A stretch of 64,000 nucleotides of DNA, from contig NZ_FOMT01000006.1 of NCBI RefSeq assembly GCF_900112695.1, positions 434,777 to 498,776 on the forward strand, given 5' to 3'. This document shows, piece by piece, positions 43,247-52,050 of the stretch (within the stretch, counting starts at the first letter, position 1; the number at the start of each line of letters is the position of its first letter). This DNA is from Paenibacillus catalpae (lineage in GTDB: Bacteria > Bacillota > Bacilli > Paenibacillales > Paenibacillaceae). A model generated the notes under the pieces. It was not told the DNA's origin. It saw nothing but the letters and a program-made list of their open reading frames with translations, and did no database searches. Both the position numbers and the translations under genes were made by a program.

Positions 43247-44254
43247 ATGGAACGTTTGCTCGAAGTGAATGATCTTCGTGTTAATTTCAAAGTTCGCGGC
43301 GGTACTGTACAAGCGGTACGCGGCGTCAACTTTCATATAAATAAAGGCGAAGCCGTGGCAATCGTTGGTGAGTCCGGCTGCGGTAAATCCGTAACAGCAC
43401 AAACGCTGATGCGCCTCATTCCAAGCCCGCCGGCGATGACCAGCGGCTCGATCATGTTCAAAGGGCAAGAGATCTTGTCCAAGACGCCAAAAGAGATGGA
43501 GAACATCCGCGGTAAAGAGATGGGCATGATCTTCCAGGATCCGATGACCTCGCTTAACCCGACGCTTACGATTGGCCGTCAAATTACGGAAGGCCTCGTC
43601 AAGCATCAGAACATGAGTGCTTCCGCAGCTCGTGCCCGTGCAATAGAGATGTTGAGCCTCGTAGGTATTCCAAACCCTGCAGCGCGCTTTAACCAATATC
43701 CGCATGAGTTCTCCGGCGGTATGCGTCAACGTGCGATGATCGCGATTGCTCTGGCTTGTAATCCTTCGCTTCTTATTGCCGATGAGCCGACTACGGCGCT
43801 CGACGTAACGATTCAGGCGCAAATTCTGCGTGTCATGAAGGATCTGCAAGAGCGTATGGGTACGTCGATTATCCTGATTACGCATGACCTTGGCGTTGTA
43901 GCGGATATGTGCGACCGCGTTATCGTTATGTATGCAGGCAAGGTTGTAGAGAGCGGCACGAAATGGGAAATTTTCAAAAATCCGAAGCATCCGTATACAA
44001 AAGGTCTGCTTCGTTCCGTGCCTCGTCTTGACCAGAAAAAAGACGAGCCGCTGATTCCGATCTTCGGCACGCCGCCGGATCTGATCAAGCCTCCGGCTGG
44101 CTGCAGCTTCTGCGCGCGTTGTGATGAAGCGATGCGCGTCTGCGTTGACAATGATCCTGCGCTCCTGCCGGTAGACGGCAATGAGTCGCATACTTCGGCC
44201 TGCTGGATGGCACATCCTTACGCGAAACCCGCGAAAAAGGAGGTATCCGTATGA
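43247..44254 (+). CDS. oppD: Oligopeptide ABC transporter ATPase (OppD type)
   Basis: A 335-residue ABC ATPase. Walker A GESGCGKSVT near residue 40, Q-loop MIFQDPMTSLNP, signature FSGGMRQRAMIA, Walker B LLIADEPTTALD and switch His in ILITHDLGVVADM. The C-terminal oligopeptide-type extension carries the cysteine cluster CSFCARCDEAMRVC with a later Cys (HTSACWMA), the Fe-S-like motif known in this subfamily. It overlaps oppF by 4 bp (ATGA). Confidence 0.95.
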   Translation: MERLLEVNDLRVNFKVRGGTVQAVRGVNFHINKGEAVAIVGESGCGKSVTAQTLMRLIPSPPAMTSGSIMFKGQEILSKTPKEMENIRGKEMGMIFQDPMTSLNPTLTIGRQITEGLVKHQNMSASAARARAIEMLSLVGIPNPAARFNQYPHEFSGGMRQRAMIAIALACNPSLLIADEPTTALDVTIQAQILRVMKDLQERMGTSIILITHDLGVVADMCDRVIVMYAGKVVESGTKWEIFKNPKHPYTKGLLRSVPRLDQKKDEPLIPIFGTPPDLIKPPAGCSFCARCDEAMRVCVDNDPALLPVDGNESHTSACWMAHPYAKPAKKEVSV

Positions 44255-45213
44255 GCGAGCCGTTAGTTAAGGTTAATAATCTGCGCAAGTTCTTCAACCT
44301 GGGCGGAGGCAATGTTCTGAAGGCGGTCAACGAGATCGACTTCTCTATCGCCAGAGGCGAGACCGTTGGCGTCGTTGGCGAATCCGGCTGCGGCAAATCG
44401 ACGGCTGGTCGTACGATTTTGCGTCTGTACGAGCCTACGAGCGGTAATGTCACGTTTAACGGGGAAGATATCTACAAGCTGAAGGGCGCTAAGCTCAAGC
44501 AGATGCGCCGCGATATGCAGATGATCTTCCAGGATCCATATGCATCGCTTAACCCGCGGATGACGATCACGGATGTCATCGGTGAGGCGCTTGATATTCA
44601 TGGCCTGGTAGGCAGCCGTGCAGAGCGTAAACGCAGGGTTGAGGATCTTCTTGATCTGGTTGGCCTGAATCCTGACCATGCTACCCGTTATCCGCATGAG
44701 TTCTCGGGCGGCCAGCGTCAGCGTATCGGTATTGCCCGCGCTTTGGCGGTTGATCCGAAGTTTATTATTGCCGATGAGCCGATCTCGGCGCTCGACGTAT
44801 CGATTCAGGCACAGGTCGTAAACCTGATGCAGGATTTGCAGCGCAAAATGGGGCTGACTTACCTGTTCATCGCCCATGACTTGTCGATGGTCAAGCATAT
44901 CAGTGACCGTGTTGCCGTTATGTATCTGGGCAAAATCGTTGAGCTTGCGGAAAGCAGCGAGCTGTACGGCAGTCCTGCGCATCCGTATACGCGCGCTCTG
45001 TTGTCCGCGAACCCGATTCCCGATCCGGAGATTGAAGCAACGCGCGAGCGTATCGTATTGGCCGGCGATTTGCCGAGCCCGATTAATCCGCCTTCAGGCT
45101 GTCAATTCCATACCCGCTGCCCGATGGCAACGGATAAATGCAAGACGGTAGAACCTAAGCTGGTAGAGGTGAGAAAGGGGCATTATGCCTCCTGTCACTA
45201 CGCATCGGTATAA
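44251..45213 (+). CDS. oppF: Oligopeptide ABC transporter ATPase (OppF type)
   Basis: A 320-residue partner ATPase. Walker A GESGCGKSTAGRT, Q-loop MIFQDPYASLNPRMT, signature FSGGQRQRIGIARALA, Walker B FIIADEPISALD, switch His FIAHDLSMV. The C-terminal cysteine motif appears as GCQFHTRCPMATDKC and the later ASCHYA. It forms a heterodimer with OppD. The overlapping start at 44251 suggests translational coupling. It is last gene of the operon, followed by a terminator. Confidence 0.95.
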   Translation: MSEPLVKVNNLRKFFNLGGGNVLKAVNEIDFSIARGETVGVVGESGCGKSTAGRTILRLYEPTSGNVTFNGEDIYKLKGAKLKQMRRDMQMIFQDPYASLNPRMTITDVIGEALDIHGLVGSRAERKRRVEDLLDLVGLNPDHATRYPHEFSGGQRQRIGIARALAVDPKFIIADEPISALDVSIQAQVVNLMQDLQRKMGLTYLFIAHDLSMVKHISDRVAVMYLGKIVELAESSELYGSPAHPYTRALLSANPIPDPEIEATRERIVLAGDLPSPINPPSGCQFHTRCPMATDKCKTVEPKLVEVRKGHYASCHYASV

Positions 45214-45219
45214 TAAGGG

Positions 45220-45258
45220 AGGACGAAGCAGAGATTACATCTGTTTCGTCCTTTTTTT
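45220..45258 (+). terminator. Rho-independent terminator of the opp operon
   Basis: AGGACGAA (45220-45227) pairs with TTCGTCCT (45245-45252), with inner CAGA/TCTG and a T7 tail. Confidence 0.92.
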
Positions 45259-45383
45259 ATGGAAATCCGCCTTTATATAGCCATAAAACTCAGGATGCAT
45301 CAGAGGGGGCAGAATGATATAATAAACGGGATTGTGTCCAAGACTATAGGAATAACTTATTCACACAGGAGGAATTACGCTCC

Positions 45384-46013
45384 ATGAGCAAAGTGGTTAT
45401 ATGCGACCATCCATTGATTCAGCATAAGCTGACCTTTATTAGAAACAAAGAGACCAATACGAAGGACTTTCGTGAACTGGTTGACGAGGTAGCCACTCTG
45501 ATGGCTTACGAAATTACAAGAGACGTTCCTCTTGATACCATTACGGTGGAGACGCCTGTCGCAACCACAGAATCGAAGGTAGTGTCCGGACGCATGCTCG
45601 GGCTGATTCCGATTCTGCGGGCGGGACTTGGTATGGTGGAAGGAATGCTGAAGCTGATTCCGGCTGCTAAAGTCGGTCATATCGGACTTGTCCGCGACCA
45701 CGAAACACTCCAGCCGACCGAATACTACATTAATCTGCCAACAGATGCGGCTAACCGCCAACTGATTGTCATCGATCCGATGCTGGCAACAGGCGGCTCG
45801 GCGATCGCGGCAATCAACTCGTTGAAGAAACGCGGCTGCGACCAGATCAGGCTGATGTGCCTTATTGCCGCTCCGGAAGGGGTTAAAGCGGTGCAGGATG
45901 CACATCCGGAGATTGATATTTACCTCGCAGCACTGGACGATGCCTTGAACGAGAAGGGCTATATCGTGCCGGGTCTCGGCGATGCCGGCGACCGTCTGTT
46001 CGGAACGAACTAA
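45384..46013 (+). CDS. upp: Uracil phosphoribosyltransferase
   Basis: A 209-residue salvage enzyme that makes UMP from uracil and PRPP. The PRPP loop is VIDPMLATGGSA, the uracil-binding C-terminal segment is GYIVPGLGDAGDRLFGTN, and the early KLTFIRNKETNTKDFRELV is typical. ATG after AGGAGG. In B. subtilis upp follows glyA directly; here the opp operon lies between them. The five-copy hairpin array starts just after its stop, with no T-run terminator visible. Confidence 0.96.
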   Translation: MSKVVICDHPLIQHKLTFIRNKETNTKDFRELVDEVATLMAYEITRDVPLDTITVETPVATTESKVVSGRMLGLIPILRAGLGMVEGMLKLIPAAKVGHIGLVRDHETLQPTEYYINLPTDAANRQLIVIDPMLATGGSAIAAINSLKKRGCDQIRLMCLIAAPEGVKAVQDAHPEIDIYLAALDDALNEKGYIVPGLGDAGDRLFGTN

Positions 46014-46033
46014 CTAAAGCGTGCAAATATAGT

Positions 46034-46380
46034 CGTATGCTTACGAAGTATGAATGTCACAACTCGCACTATCCGAGCTCATTAGGTAACCATTCATTTT
46101 AGTCGTATGCTTACGAAGTATGAATGTCACAACTCGCACTATCCGAGCTCATTAGGTAACCATTCATTTTAGGCGTATGCTTACGAAGTATGAATGTCAC
46201 AACTCGCTCTATTCGAGCTCATTAGGTAACCATTCATTTGCGTATGCTTACGAAGTATGAATGTCACAACTCGCTCTATTTGAGCTCATTAGGTAACCAT
46301 TCATTTTAGGCGTATGCTTACGAAGTATGAATGTCACAACTTGCTCTATTCGAGCTCATTAGGTAACCATTCATTTTAGG
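46034..46380 (+). repeat. Five tandem hairpin units abutting a ribosome site (locus C)
   Basis: Units start with CGTATGCTTACGAAG at 46034, 46104, 46174, 46241 and 46311 (periods 70, 70, 67, 70). In every unit ATGAATG pairs with CATTCAT, and an inner hairpin forms from CTCG with CGAG. The inner stem varies only by changes that keep pairing: CTCG/CGAG in copies 1-3, CTCG/TGAG in copy 4 and CTTG/CGAG in copy 5, each a G-U wobble. The fourth linker lost TAG by a 3-bp deletion. The last unit runs into TTTTAGGAG, the ribosome site of wecB. Confidence 0.88.
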
Positions 46381-46391
46381 AGTGAAATGTT

Positions 46392-47540
46392 TTGTCCAAA
46401 CTGAAAGTAATGACGATTTTTGGTACACGTCCGGAAGCTGTAAAGATGGCTCCGCTCGTGCTGGAATTGAACAAGCATGCCGATCAGATCGAATCGATCG
46501 TATGCGTAACGGCGCAGCACCGCCAAATGCTCGATCAGGTGCTTGATTTCTTTGAAATCCAGCCGAATTATGACCTGAATGTGATGAAAGACCGCCAGAC
46601 GCTGACCGAGACGACAGTACGCGTTCTGGAAGGCCTGGACCCGGTGCTGGCGGAAGCTAAGCCGGATATCGTGCTTGTGCATGGCGATACGCAGACGACC
46701 TTCCTGGCCAGCTACGCGTCCTTCCTGAAGCAGATTCAAGTAGGCCATGTCGAAGCCGGTCTTCGTACGTGGAACAAGCTGTCGCCATATCCGGAAGAGA
46801 TGAATCGCCAGCTGGCAGGCGTCCTGTCGGATGTGCATTTTGCGCCAACCGAATGGTCGGCCGGCAATCTCCGCAAGGAGAACAAATCGGAAGCTTCCAT
46901 CTATGTAACGGGCAATACCGCTACGGACGTCTTCCAATATACGGTTGATCCGTCGTTCTCCCATCCTGTTATTGAGTGGGCGAAAGGCAAACGTATGATT
47001 CTGATGACGGCACACCGTCGTGAAGCGCTGGGCGAGCCGCACCGCAACATTTTCCGCGCGGTCAAACGGATTGCCGATGAGCATGAAGATGTAGCAATTG
47101 TCTATGCGGTGCATCCGAACCCGGCAGTAAGAGAACCGGCTAATGAAATTCTTGGCAATCATCCGCGCATTCAATTAATCGAGCCGCTTGATGTATTTGA
47201 GTTCCATAATTTCTACCCGCATGCGTATATGATTTTGACCGATTCCGGCGGCTTGCAGGAAGAAGCGCCTTCCTTTGGCGTGCCTACGCTTGTCCTGCGT
47301 GATACAACAGAACGTCCGGAAGGCATTGAAGCAGGAACGCTTGAACTGGTTGGTACCGACGAAGAGAAAGTATACAGCCGCGCACGCGCCCTTCTGAATG
47401 ATGCTGCCTTGTACGAAAGAATGAGCAAATCTGCCAATCCTTATGGCGACGGACAGGCTTCCATGCGGATCGTGCAGGCGATTTTGCATCATTTTGGAAG
47501 AACAAACGAGCGCCCAGAGCCGTTCACACAACGTTCATAG
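46392..47540 (+). CDS. wecB: UDP-N-acetylglucosamine 2-epimerase (non-hydrolysing)
   Basis: A 382-residue GT-B-like enzyme that interconverts UDP-GlcNAc and UDP-ManNAc, precursor for teichoic acid linkage units and secondary wall polymers. Marks are MTIFGTRPEAVKMAPLV, VCVTAQHRQMLDQVL, VLVHGDTQTTFLAS, VGHVEAGLRTW, ILMTAHRREALG and the donor loop LTDSGGLQEEAPSFGVP. It corresponds to B. subtilis mnaA/yvyH. TTG start 8 nt after TAGGAGTG. UDP-ManNAc also supports the wall polymer that SLH proteins bind. Five tandem hairpin repeats end in its ribosome site. Confidence 0.94.
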   Translation: MSKLKVMTIFGTRPEAVKMAPLVLELNKHADQIESIVCVTAQHRQMLDQVLDFFEIQPNYDLNVMKDRQTLTETTVRVLEGLDPVLAEAKPDIVLVHGDTQTTFLASYASFLKQIQVGHVEAGLRTWNKLSPYPEEMNRQLAGVLSDVHFAPTEWSAGNLRKENKSEASIYVTGNTATDVFQYTVDPSFSHPVIEWAKGKRMILMTAHRREALGEPHRNIFRAVKRIADEHEDVAIVYAVHPNPAVREPANEILGNHPRIQLIEPLDVFEFHNFYPHAYMILTDSGGLQEEAPSFGVPTLVLRDTTERPEGIEAGTLELVGTDEEKVYSRARALLNDAALYERMSKSANPYGDGQASMRIVQAILHHFGRTNERPEPFTQRS

Positions 47541-47672
47541 TTTCAGAAGAGTACCGCTGCTAGCTAAGCAATATACAGCATACAGTGGTACTGTACGGTT
47601 TTGCTCGCTCTGAAGGCCTGATTTTCCAAGGCTTTTGGCGATTTTTGAACAAATTGTTCGCAGTTTAATCAA

Positions 47673-47702
47673 TTGACAAACCTTGCGCCGCTTCGATAAA
47701 AT
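47673..47702 (+). promoter_or_regulatory. Sigma-A promoter of the atp operon
   Basis: TTGACA (47673-47678), 18-nt spacer, TAAAAT (47697-47702), about 26 nt before the first atp gene. Confidence 0.75.
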
Positions 47703-47728
47703 AAGTGAGGATTGACAGGGGTATGATG

Positions 47729-47962
47729 ATGAATAAAAAGAGCAGAAGGGACAATCCGATGTTCGCTGCAGGCTTGGTAGGCGCACTCGGACTTCAAGTC
47801 GCTGTATGTATCTTTTTAGGCTATTGGATCGGCTCTTCCCTCGGACACCGTTTCGGTGAAGAGAAGGGATGGACCATCGGAGGCATACTGGTCGGTCTGG
47901 CTGTCGGTTTACTCTCAGCCATTCTGCTTGTGAAGAAGGTTATGGAGGAAGCCGATGGATAA
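47729..47962 (+). CDS. AtpZ/AtpI family protein
   Basis: 77 residues from the ATG at 47729, 7 nt after AGGGG; ATGs at 47723 and 47726 are equally in frame. Two membrane helices (FAAGLVGALGLQVAVCIFLGYW and GGILVGLAVGLLSAILLV) are separated by GSSLGHRFGEEKGW. The AtpZ family sits at the head of ATP synthase operons and has been linked to c-ring assembly or Mg2+/Ca2+ supply. It overlaps the next gene by 8 bp. Confidence 0.85.
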   Translation: MNKKSRRDNPMFAAGLVGALGLQVAVCIFLGYWIGSSLGHRFGEEKGWTIGGILVGLAVGLLSAILLVKKVMEEADG

Positions 47963-48323
47963 AATAATGACAACGGCAGTACGGACGCTTCTCTTGGTAA
48001 CCGCAGCTAGTCTGTTTGTTTGGGCTATCGTACCGGAATGGCGTACGATTACTCTCGGTCTGCTTCTGGGATTGCTAGCAAGTTACATGAATGCGTTTTT
48101 ATTAAAGCGCAGAGTGGAGCTCGTTGCGCTCGGTGCTGCAGGGGGTGGCGCCCGCCGGATGGGACTTGGACTTGGAAGCCGCATTGCTACGGTATTGCTG
48201 GTTGCCATGCTCGCCTATCGCTTTCCGGAGAAATTCAGCATGCCTGCCGCCTTGGCTGGTTGTATGGTAATGCCGTTTATTCTTTTGGTAGCAGCATATA
48301 TTTACAATAAAAGACAATCATAG
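47955..48323 (+). CDS. atpI: ATP synthase subunit I
   Basis: A 122-residue AtpI-type protein with four membrane helices (VRTLLLVTAASLFVWAIV; TITLGLLLGLLASYMNAFLL; MGLGLGSRIATVLLVAMLAY; ALAGCMVMPFILLVAAYIY). AtpI helps assemble the c-ring and is not part of the finished enzyme. It overlaps the preceding gene and precedes atpB, the usual place. Confidence 0.88.
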   Translation: MDKIMTTAVRTLLLVTAASLFVWAIVPEWRTITLGLLLGLLASYMNAFLLKRRVELVALGAAGGGARRMGLGLGSRIATVLLVAMLAYRFPEKFSMPAALAGCMVMPFILLVAAYIYNKRQS

Positions 48324-48345
48324 CGGAAAGGGGTGAGAATTTTAC

Positions 48346-49104
48346 ATGCATGAATTTCCGATACTGCAGGTTGGACCATTTAACATTGACTTGTCCATGT
48401 TAATCGCGATATTGGTGTCAGGAATCATCACTTTCGTGTTGGCCAGACTGGCTGTTCGAAACCTTTCGGTGGACAACCCGTCCAAGCTTCAGAACTTCCT
48501 GGAGTGGGTCATTGAATTTGTTCATAATCTGATCGCGAGCGCCATGCCGCTTAATCGTGTGAAACCGTTTATATCGCTCGGTATGTCACTGATTATGTTC
48601 ATCTTCATTTCCAACTTGCTGGGCTTGCCGTTCGGTATCGTAACCGAACCGCATCACGCTATTCCAAGCTTGGGGATTACAGAAGAAATGCTGCACGGAG
48701 AAGAGCACGTAGCTCTAGCTTGGTGGAAATCGCCGACTGCCGATATCTCGGTAACAGCGGGGCTTGCGATTATTGTGTTCTTCATCGTCCATATCCTTGG
48801 ACTTCGACTGAACCGCAAGCATTATCTCAAGCACTACTTCCAGCCGTATCCGGTCTTCTTCCCGATTAACTTGATCGAGACAGTTTCGAAACCGGTAACA
48901 TTGGCACTGCGGTTGTTCGCAAACATCTACGCAGGGGAAGTGCTGATCAGCACGATCCTGATGCTGGGCTGGATCGGTACGCCGTTCCTGGTTGCTTGGC
49001 AAGGCTTCAGTATTTTCGTTGGCGCAATCCAAGCGTTCCTGTTCACAATGCTTACGATGGTTTACATCTCGCAAGCAGCGATTCACGACGAAGAGCATCA
49101 TTAA
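48346..49104 (+). CDS. atpB: ATP synthase F0 subunit a
   Basis: A 252-residue membrane subunit forming the proton half-channels. The essential arginine is in SKPVTLALRLFANIYAGEVLI. Helices span the protein from MLIAILVSGIITFVLARLAV to AFLFTMLTMVYISQA. ATG after AAAGGGGTGAG. Fits a Bacillales proton-type enzyme. Confidence 0.95.
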   Translation: MHEFPILQVGPFNIDLSMLIAILVSGIITFVLARLAVRNLSVDNPSKLQNFLEWVIEFVHNLIASAMPLNRVKPFISLGMSLIMFIFISNLLGLPFGIVTEPHHAIPSLGITEEMLHGEEHVALAWWKSPTADISVTAGLAIIVFFIVHILGLRLNRKHYLKHYFQPYPVFFPINLIETVSKPVTLALRLFANIYAGEVLISTILMLGWIGTPFLVAWQGFSIFVGAIQAFLFTMLTMVYISQAAIHDEEHH

Positions 49105-49188
49105 TTATGATTTACGTTTGACCCCCGCGCTCTAATGCGTGGGTTAAGTTATACAAAAAAAACCACAATTTACGAGGAGGATTTACAA

Positions 49189-49404
49189 ATGGAAATCTTG
49201 GCAGCAGCATTGGCAGTAGGTTTGGGCGCGGTTGGCGCAGGCGTGGGTAACGGTATGATCGTAAGCAAAACAGTTGAGGGCATCGCTCGTCAACCAGAAC
49301 TGCAAGGCAAACTTCAAACAACAATGTTTATCGGCGTAGGTATCGTCGAAGTTGTGCCTATCATCGGCGTAGTTATCGGCTTCCTGGCGTTCTTCAGCGC
49401 TTAA
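49189..49404 (+). CDS. atpE: ATP synthase F0 subunit c
   Basis: A 71-residue hairpin of two helices. The ATG at 49189 follows GAGGAGG; a longer frame to 49135 is not credible. The polar loop is ARQPELQ, and the ion-binding carboxylate is Glu54 in GIVEVVPIIGVVIGF, without the Gln/Ser/Thr set of Na+-type rings, so protons are the likely coupling ion. Confidence 0.96.
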   Translation: MEILAAALAVGLGAVGAGVGNGMIVSKTVEGIARQPELQGKLQTTMFIGVGIVEVVPIIGVVIGFLAFFSA

Positions 49405-49493
49405 TTGAACATTCGCAACTGGCGGGGAAGGCCTAGCCCTCTTCGCCTTCGTTATGATTTAGACAATTCTGTGTTGAGGAAGGAGTGGCAGCA

Positions 49494-49976
49494 ATGGCTT
49501 GGCAGTGGGAATCCACAGTAATCGCGATGGTAGCATTCGGAATTTTGTACTTCCTGTTGAACAAATATGCGTTTGGACCATTGTTCAGCATTATGGAGCA
49601 GCGCAGACAATTGGTGCTTGAGCAGATGAATACGGCGGAATCGAGCCGCAAACAGGCTGAAGCGCAAATGGCTGAGCAAAAAGCAGCGCTTGATCAAGCG
49701 CGCAAAGAGGCTTACAGCATTATTGAACAAGCGAGAACGACGAGCACGAAAACAGCTGATGACATTGTTCAAACGGCAAAAGCGGAAGCGACTCGCCTGA
49801 AGGACGATGCTTTGAAAGATATCGAGAGCGAGAAGAACAAAGCGATCGCCGCGCTTCGTACCGAAGTGGGCGGAATCTCCGTTAAAATCGCGTCGAAAAT
49901 CATCGAGAAGCAAATCGATGAGCAATCTCAGGAGCAGTTGGTTAATCAATACCTGAAAGAAGTAGGAAGCAAATGA
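49494..49976 (+). CDS. atpF: ATP synthase F0 subunit b
   Basis: 160 residues from the ATG at 49494, after GGAAGGAG. A GTG three codons earlier overlaps the ribosome site. One N-terminal membrane helix (TVIAMVAFGILYFLLNKYAFGPL) is followed by a long alanine/glutamate/lysine-rich coiled coil, the peripheral stalk that holds F1. It overlaps atpH by 4 bp. Confidence 0.95.
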   Translation: MAWQWESTVIAMVAFGILYFLLNKYAFGPLFSIMEQRRQLVLEQMNTAESSRKQAEAQMAEQKAALDQARKEAYSIIEQARTTSTKTADDIVQTAKAEATRLKDDALKDIESEKNKAIAALRTEVGGISVKIASKIIEKQIDEQSQEQLVNQYLKEVGSK

Positions 49977-50512
49977 GCCGCGACGCAGTCGTAGCGAAGC
50001 GCTACGCTAAAGCATTGTTCGAGCTCGCGCAACAAGACGGCATTATCGCCGAGGTTGAAGGCCAGCTTAAGCTGATCGTTGAGACGCTCGAGCAAAACGC
50101 AGAAGCCGTTAAGTTTCTTTCTTTACCAAGCATTGATCCTGCGAACAAGATTGAGGTTCTTAAATCGGCGTTCGGTGACCGTATTTCTTCCCTTGTGATG
50201 AATACCCTTGAGTTGATTGTGGTTCGCGGCCGTCAGGATGTTATTGCGGAAGTATATGATTCCTTCAAAAAAATTGCGGGCGAGGTTCTTGGCCAAGCAC
50301 ACGCAACTGTATATGCCGCGACTCAATTGTCTGCTGCTGAACTCGAAGAGGTTGTTGCTCAGTTCAGCCAATTGACCGGCAAAAAAATTATTGCACAGCA
50401 AATCGTAGAGCCTGCTTTGCTCGGCGGCGTACAAGTGCGCATCGGCGACCGTCTGTACGACGGAAGCTTGTCCGGCAAACTGGATCGTTTACAAAAATCG
50501 TTTAAAATCTAA
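49973..50512 (+). CDS. atpH: ATP synthase F1 subunit delta
   Basis: A 179-residue stator subunit joining the b-stalk to the top of F1. Typical segments are VAKRYAKALFELAQQDG and the closing LLGGVQVRIGDRLYDGSLSGKLDRL. The start overlaps the atpF stop (ATGA). Confidence 0.95.
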   Translation: MSRDAVVAKRYAKALFELAQQDGIIAEVEGQLKLIVETLEQNAEAVKFLSLPSIDPANKIEVLKSAFGDRISSLVMNTLELIVVRGRQDVIAEVYDSFKKIAGEVLGQAHATVYAATQLSAAELEEVVAQFSQLTGKKIIAQQIVEPALLGGVQVRIGDRLYDGSLSGKLDRLQKSFKI

Positions 50513-50535
50513 TGCAGTAGATAGGGGTGAACGAA

Positions 50536-52050
50536 TTGAGTATCAGACCTGATGAAATCAGCACGCTGATTAAACAGCAGATCGAAAACTATAAATCCGA
50601 AATTCAAGTCGTAGACGTCGGCACTGTAATCAATGTCGGTGACGGTATCGCCCGCGTACACGGTTTGGAGAATGCGATGCAAGGCGAGTTGCTCGAATTC
50701 GCTAACGGTGTTGTCGGCATGGCATTGAACCTTGAGGAAAGCAACGTTGGTGTCGTTATCCTCGGACCATACACGGACATTAAAGAAGGCGACCAAGTTA
50801 AGCGTACTGGACGCATCATGGAAGTTCCAGTCGGCGAAGAACTTTTGGGCCGCGTAGTAAACCCGCTTGGTCAGCCGCTTGACGGCAAAGGACCAATCAA
50901 CACGACTCATTTCCGCGCGATCGAGTCGCCTGCTCCAGGCGTAATCGACCGTAAATCCGTTCATGAGCCAATGCAAACGGGCATCAAAGCGATCGACGCG
51001 ATGGTACCAGTTGGCCGTGGTCAACGTGAGCTCATTATCGGTGACCGCCAAACCGGTAAAACTGCGATTGCAATCGATGCAATCATCAACCAAAAAGGCA
51101 ACGGCGTTAAATGTATCTATGTTGCCGTTGGTCAAAAGCAATCCACTGTTGCAGGCGTTGTTGAAACCCTTCGCAAACACGGTGCTCTTGAATACACGAT
51201 CGTCGTAACAGCAGGCGCATCCGAACCAGCTCCATTGCTCTTCCTGGCTCCTTATGCGGGTTGCTCGATGGGCGAGTACTTCATGTACAAAGGCGAGCAC
51301 GTTCTCGTTATTTATGACGACTTGTCGAAACAAGCGGCTGCATACCGCGAATTGTCCCTGTTGCTCCGCCGCCCACCGGGTCGGGAAGCATACCCAGGCG
51401 ACGTATTCTACTTGCATTCCCGTTTGCTGGAACGCGCCGCTAAACTTAGTGACGCACTCGGCGGCGGCTCGCTGACGGCTCTTCCGTTCATCGAGACTCA
51501 AGCATCCGACGTATCGGCTTACATTCCTACGAACGTAATCTCGATCACTGACGGCCAGATCTTCCTCGAAGCAGACCTCTTCTACTCCGGCCAACGTCCG
51601 GCAGTAAACGTAGGTATCTCGGTATCCCGTGTAGGTGGTGCCGCTCAAATTAAAGCAATGAAAAAGGTTGCCGGTACTCTGCGTCTCGACCTTGCGGCTT
51701 ATCGTGAGCTTCAAGCATTCTCGCAGTTCGGCTCCGATCTTGATAAATCGACGCTTGCCCGTCTGAACCGTGGTGCTCGTACGATGGAAATTCTGAAGCA
51801 AGGCGTTAACCAGCCGATGCCGGTTGAGAAGCAAGTTATCTCGATCTACTCTGCGGTTAAAGGTCATCTGGATGAAATTCCAGTTGCGGACATTCTGCGC
51901 TTCGAGAGAGAATTCCTGGCATTCCTGGATTCCAACCATCCGGAAATCGGCGAGTCCATTCGCACAACAAAAGACCTCGTTGCAGACAACGAGAAGGCGC
52001 TTGTTGACGCGATTACGAAGTTCAAGAAAAGCTTTTCTGTAACGGCTTAA
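50536..52050 (+). CDS. atpA: ATP synthase F1 subunit alpha
   Basis: 504 residues. The TTG start at 50536 gives the canonical MSIRPDEISTLIKQQIE and follows AGGGGTG; a GTG 9 nt upstream overlaps that site. Walker A is GDRQTGKT near residue 170, and the signature PAVNVGISVSRVGG is present. It carries the non-catalytic nucleotide sites. Strong codon bias indicates high expression. Confidence 0.97.
   Translation: MSIRPDEISTLIKQQIENYKSEIQVVDVGTVINVGDGIARVHGLENAMQGELLEFANGVVGMALNLEESNVGVVILGPYTDIKEGDQVKRTGRIMEVPVGEELLGRVVNPLGQPLDGKGPINTTHFRAIESPAPGVIDRKSVHEPMQTGIKAIDAMVPVGRGQRELIIGDRQTGKTAIAIDAIINQKGNGVKCIYVAVGQKQSTVAGVVETLRKHGALEYTIVVTAGASEPAPLLFLAPYAGCSMGEYFMYKGEHVLVIYDDLSKQAAAYRELSLLLRRPPGREAYPGDVFYLHSRLLERAAKLSDALGGGSLTALPFIETQASDVSAYIPTNVISITDGQIFLEADLFYSGQRPAVNVGISVSRVGGAAQIKAMKKVAGTLRLDLAAYRELQAFSQFGSDLDKSTLARLNRGARTMEILKQGVNQPMPVEKQVISIYSAVKGHLDEIPVADILRFEREFLAFLDSNHPEIGESIRTTKDLVADNEKALVDAITKFKKSFSVTA

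Noticed and set aside
46034..46380. CRISPR-like or phage att repeats
   Set aside because: Units are contiguous with no spacers, and there is no integrase or phage gene. The arrangement is tied to a ribosome site.
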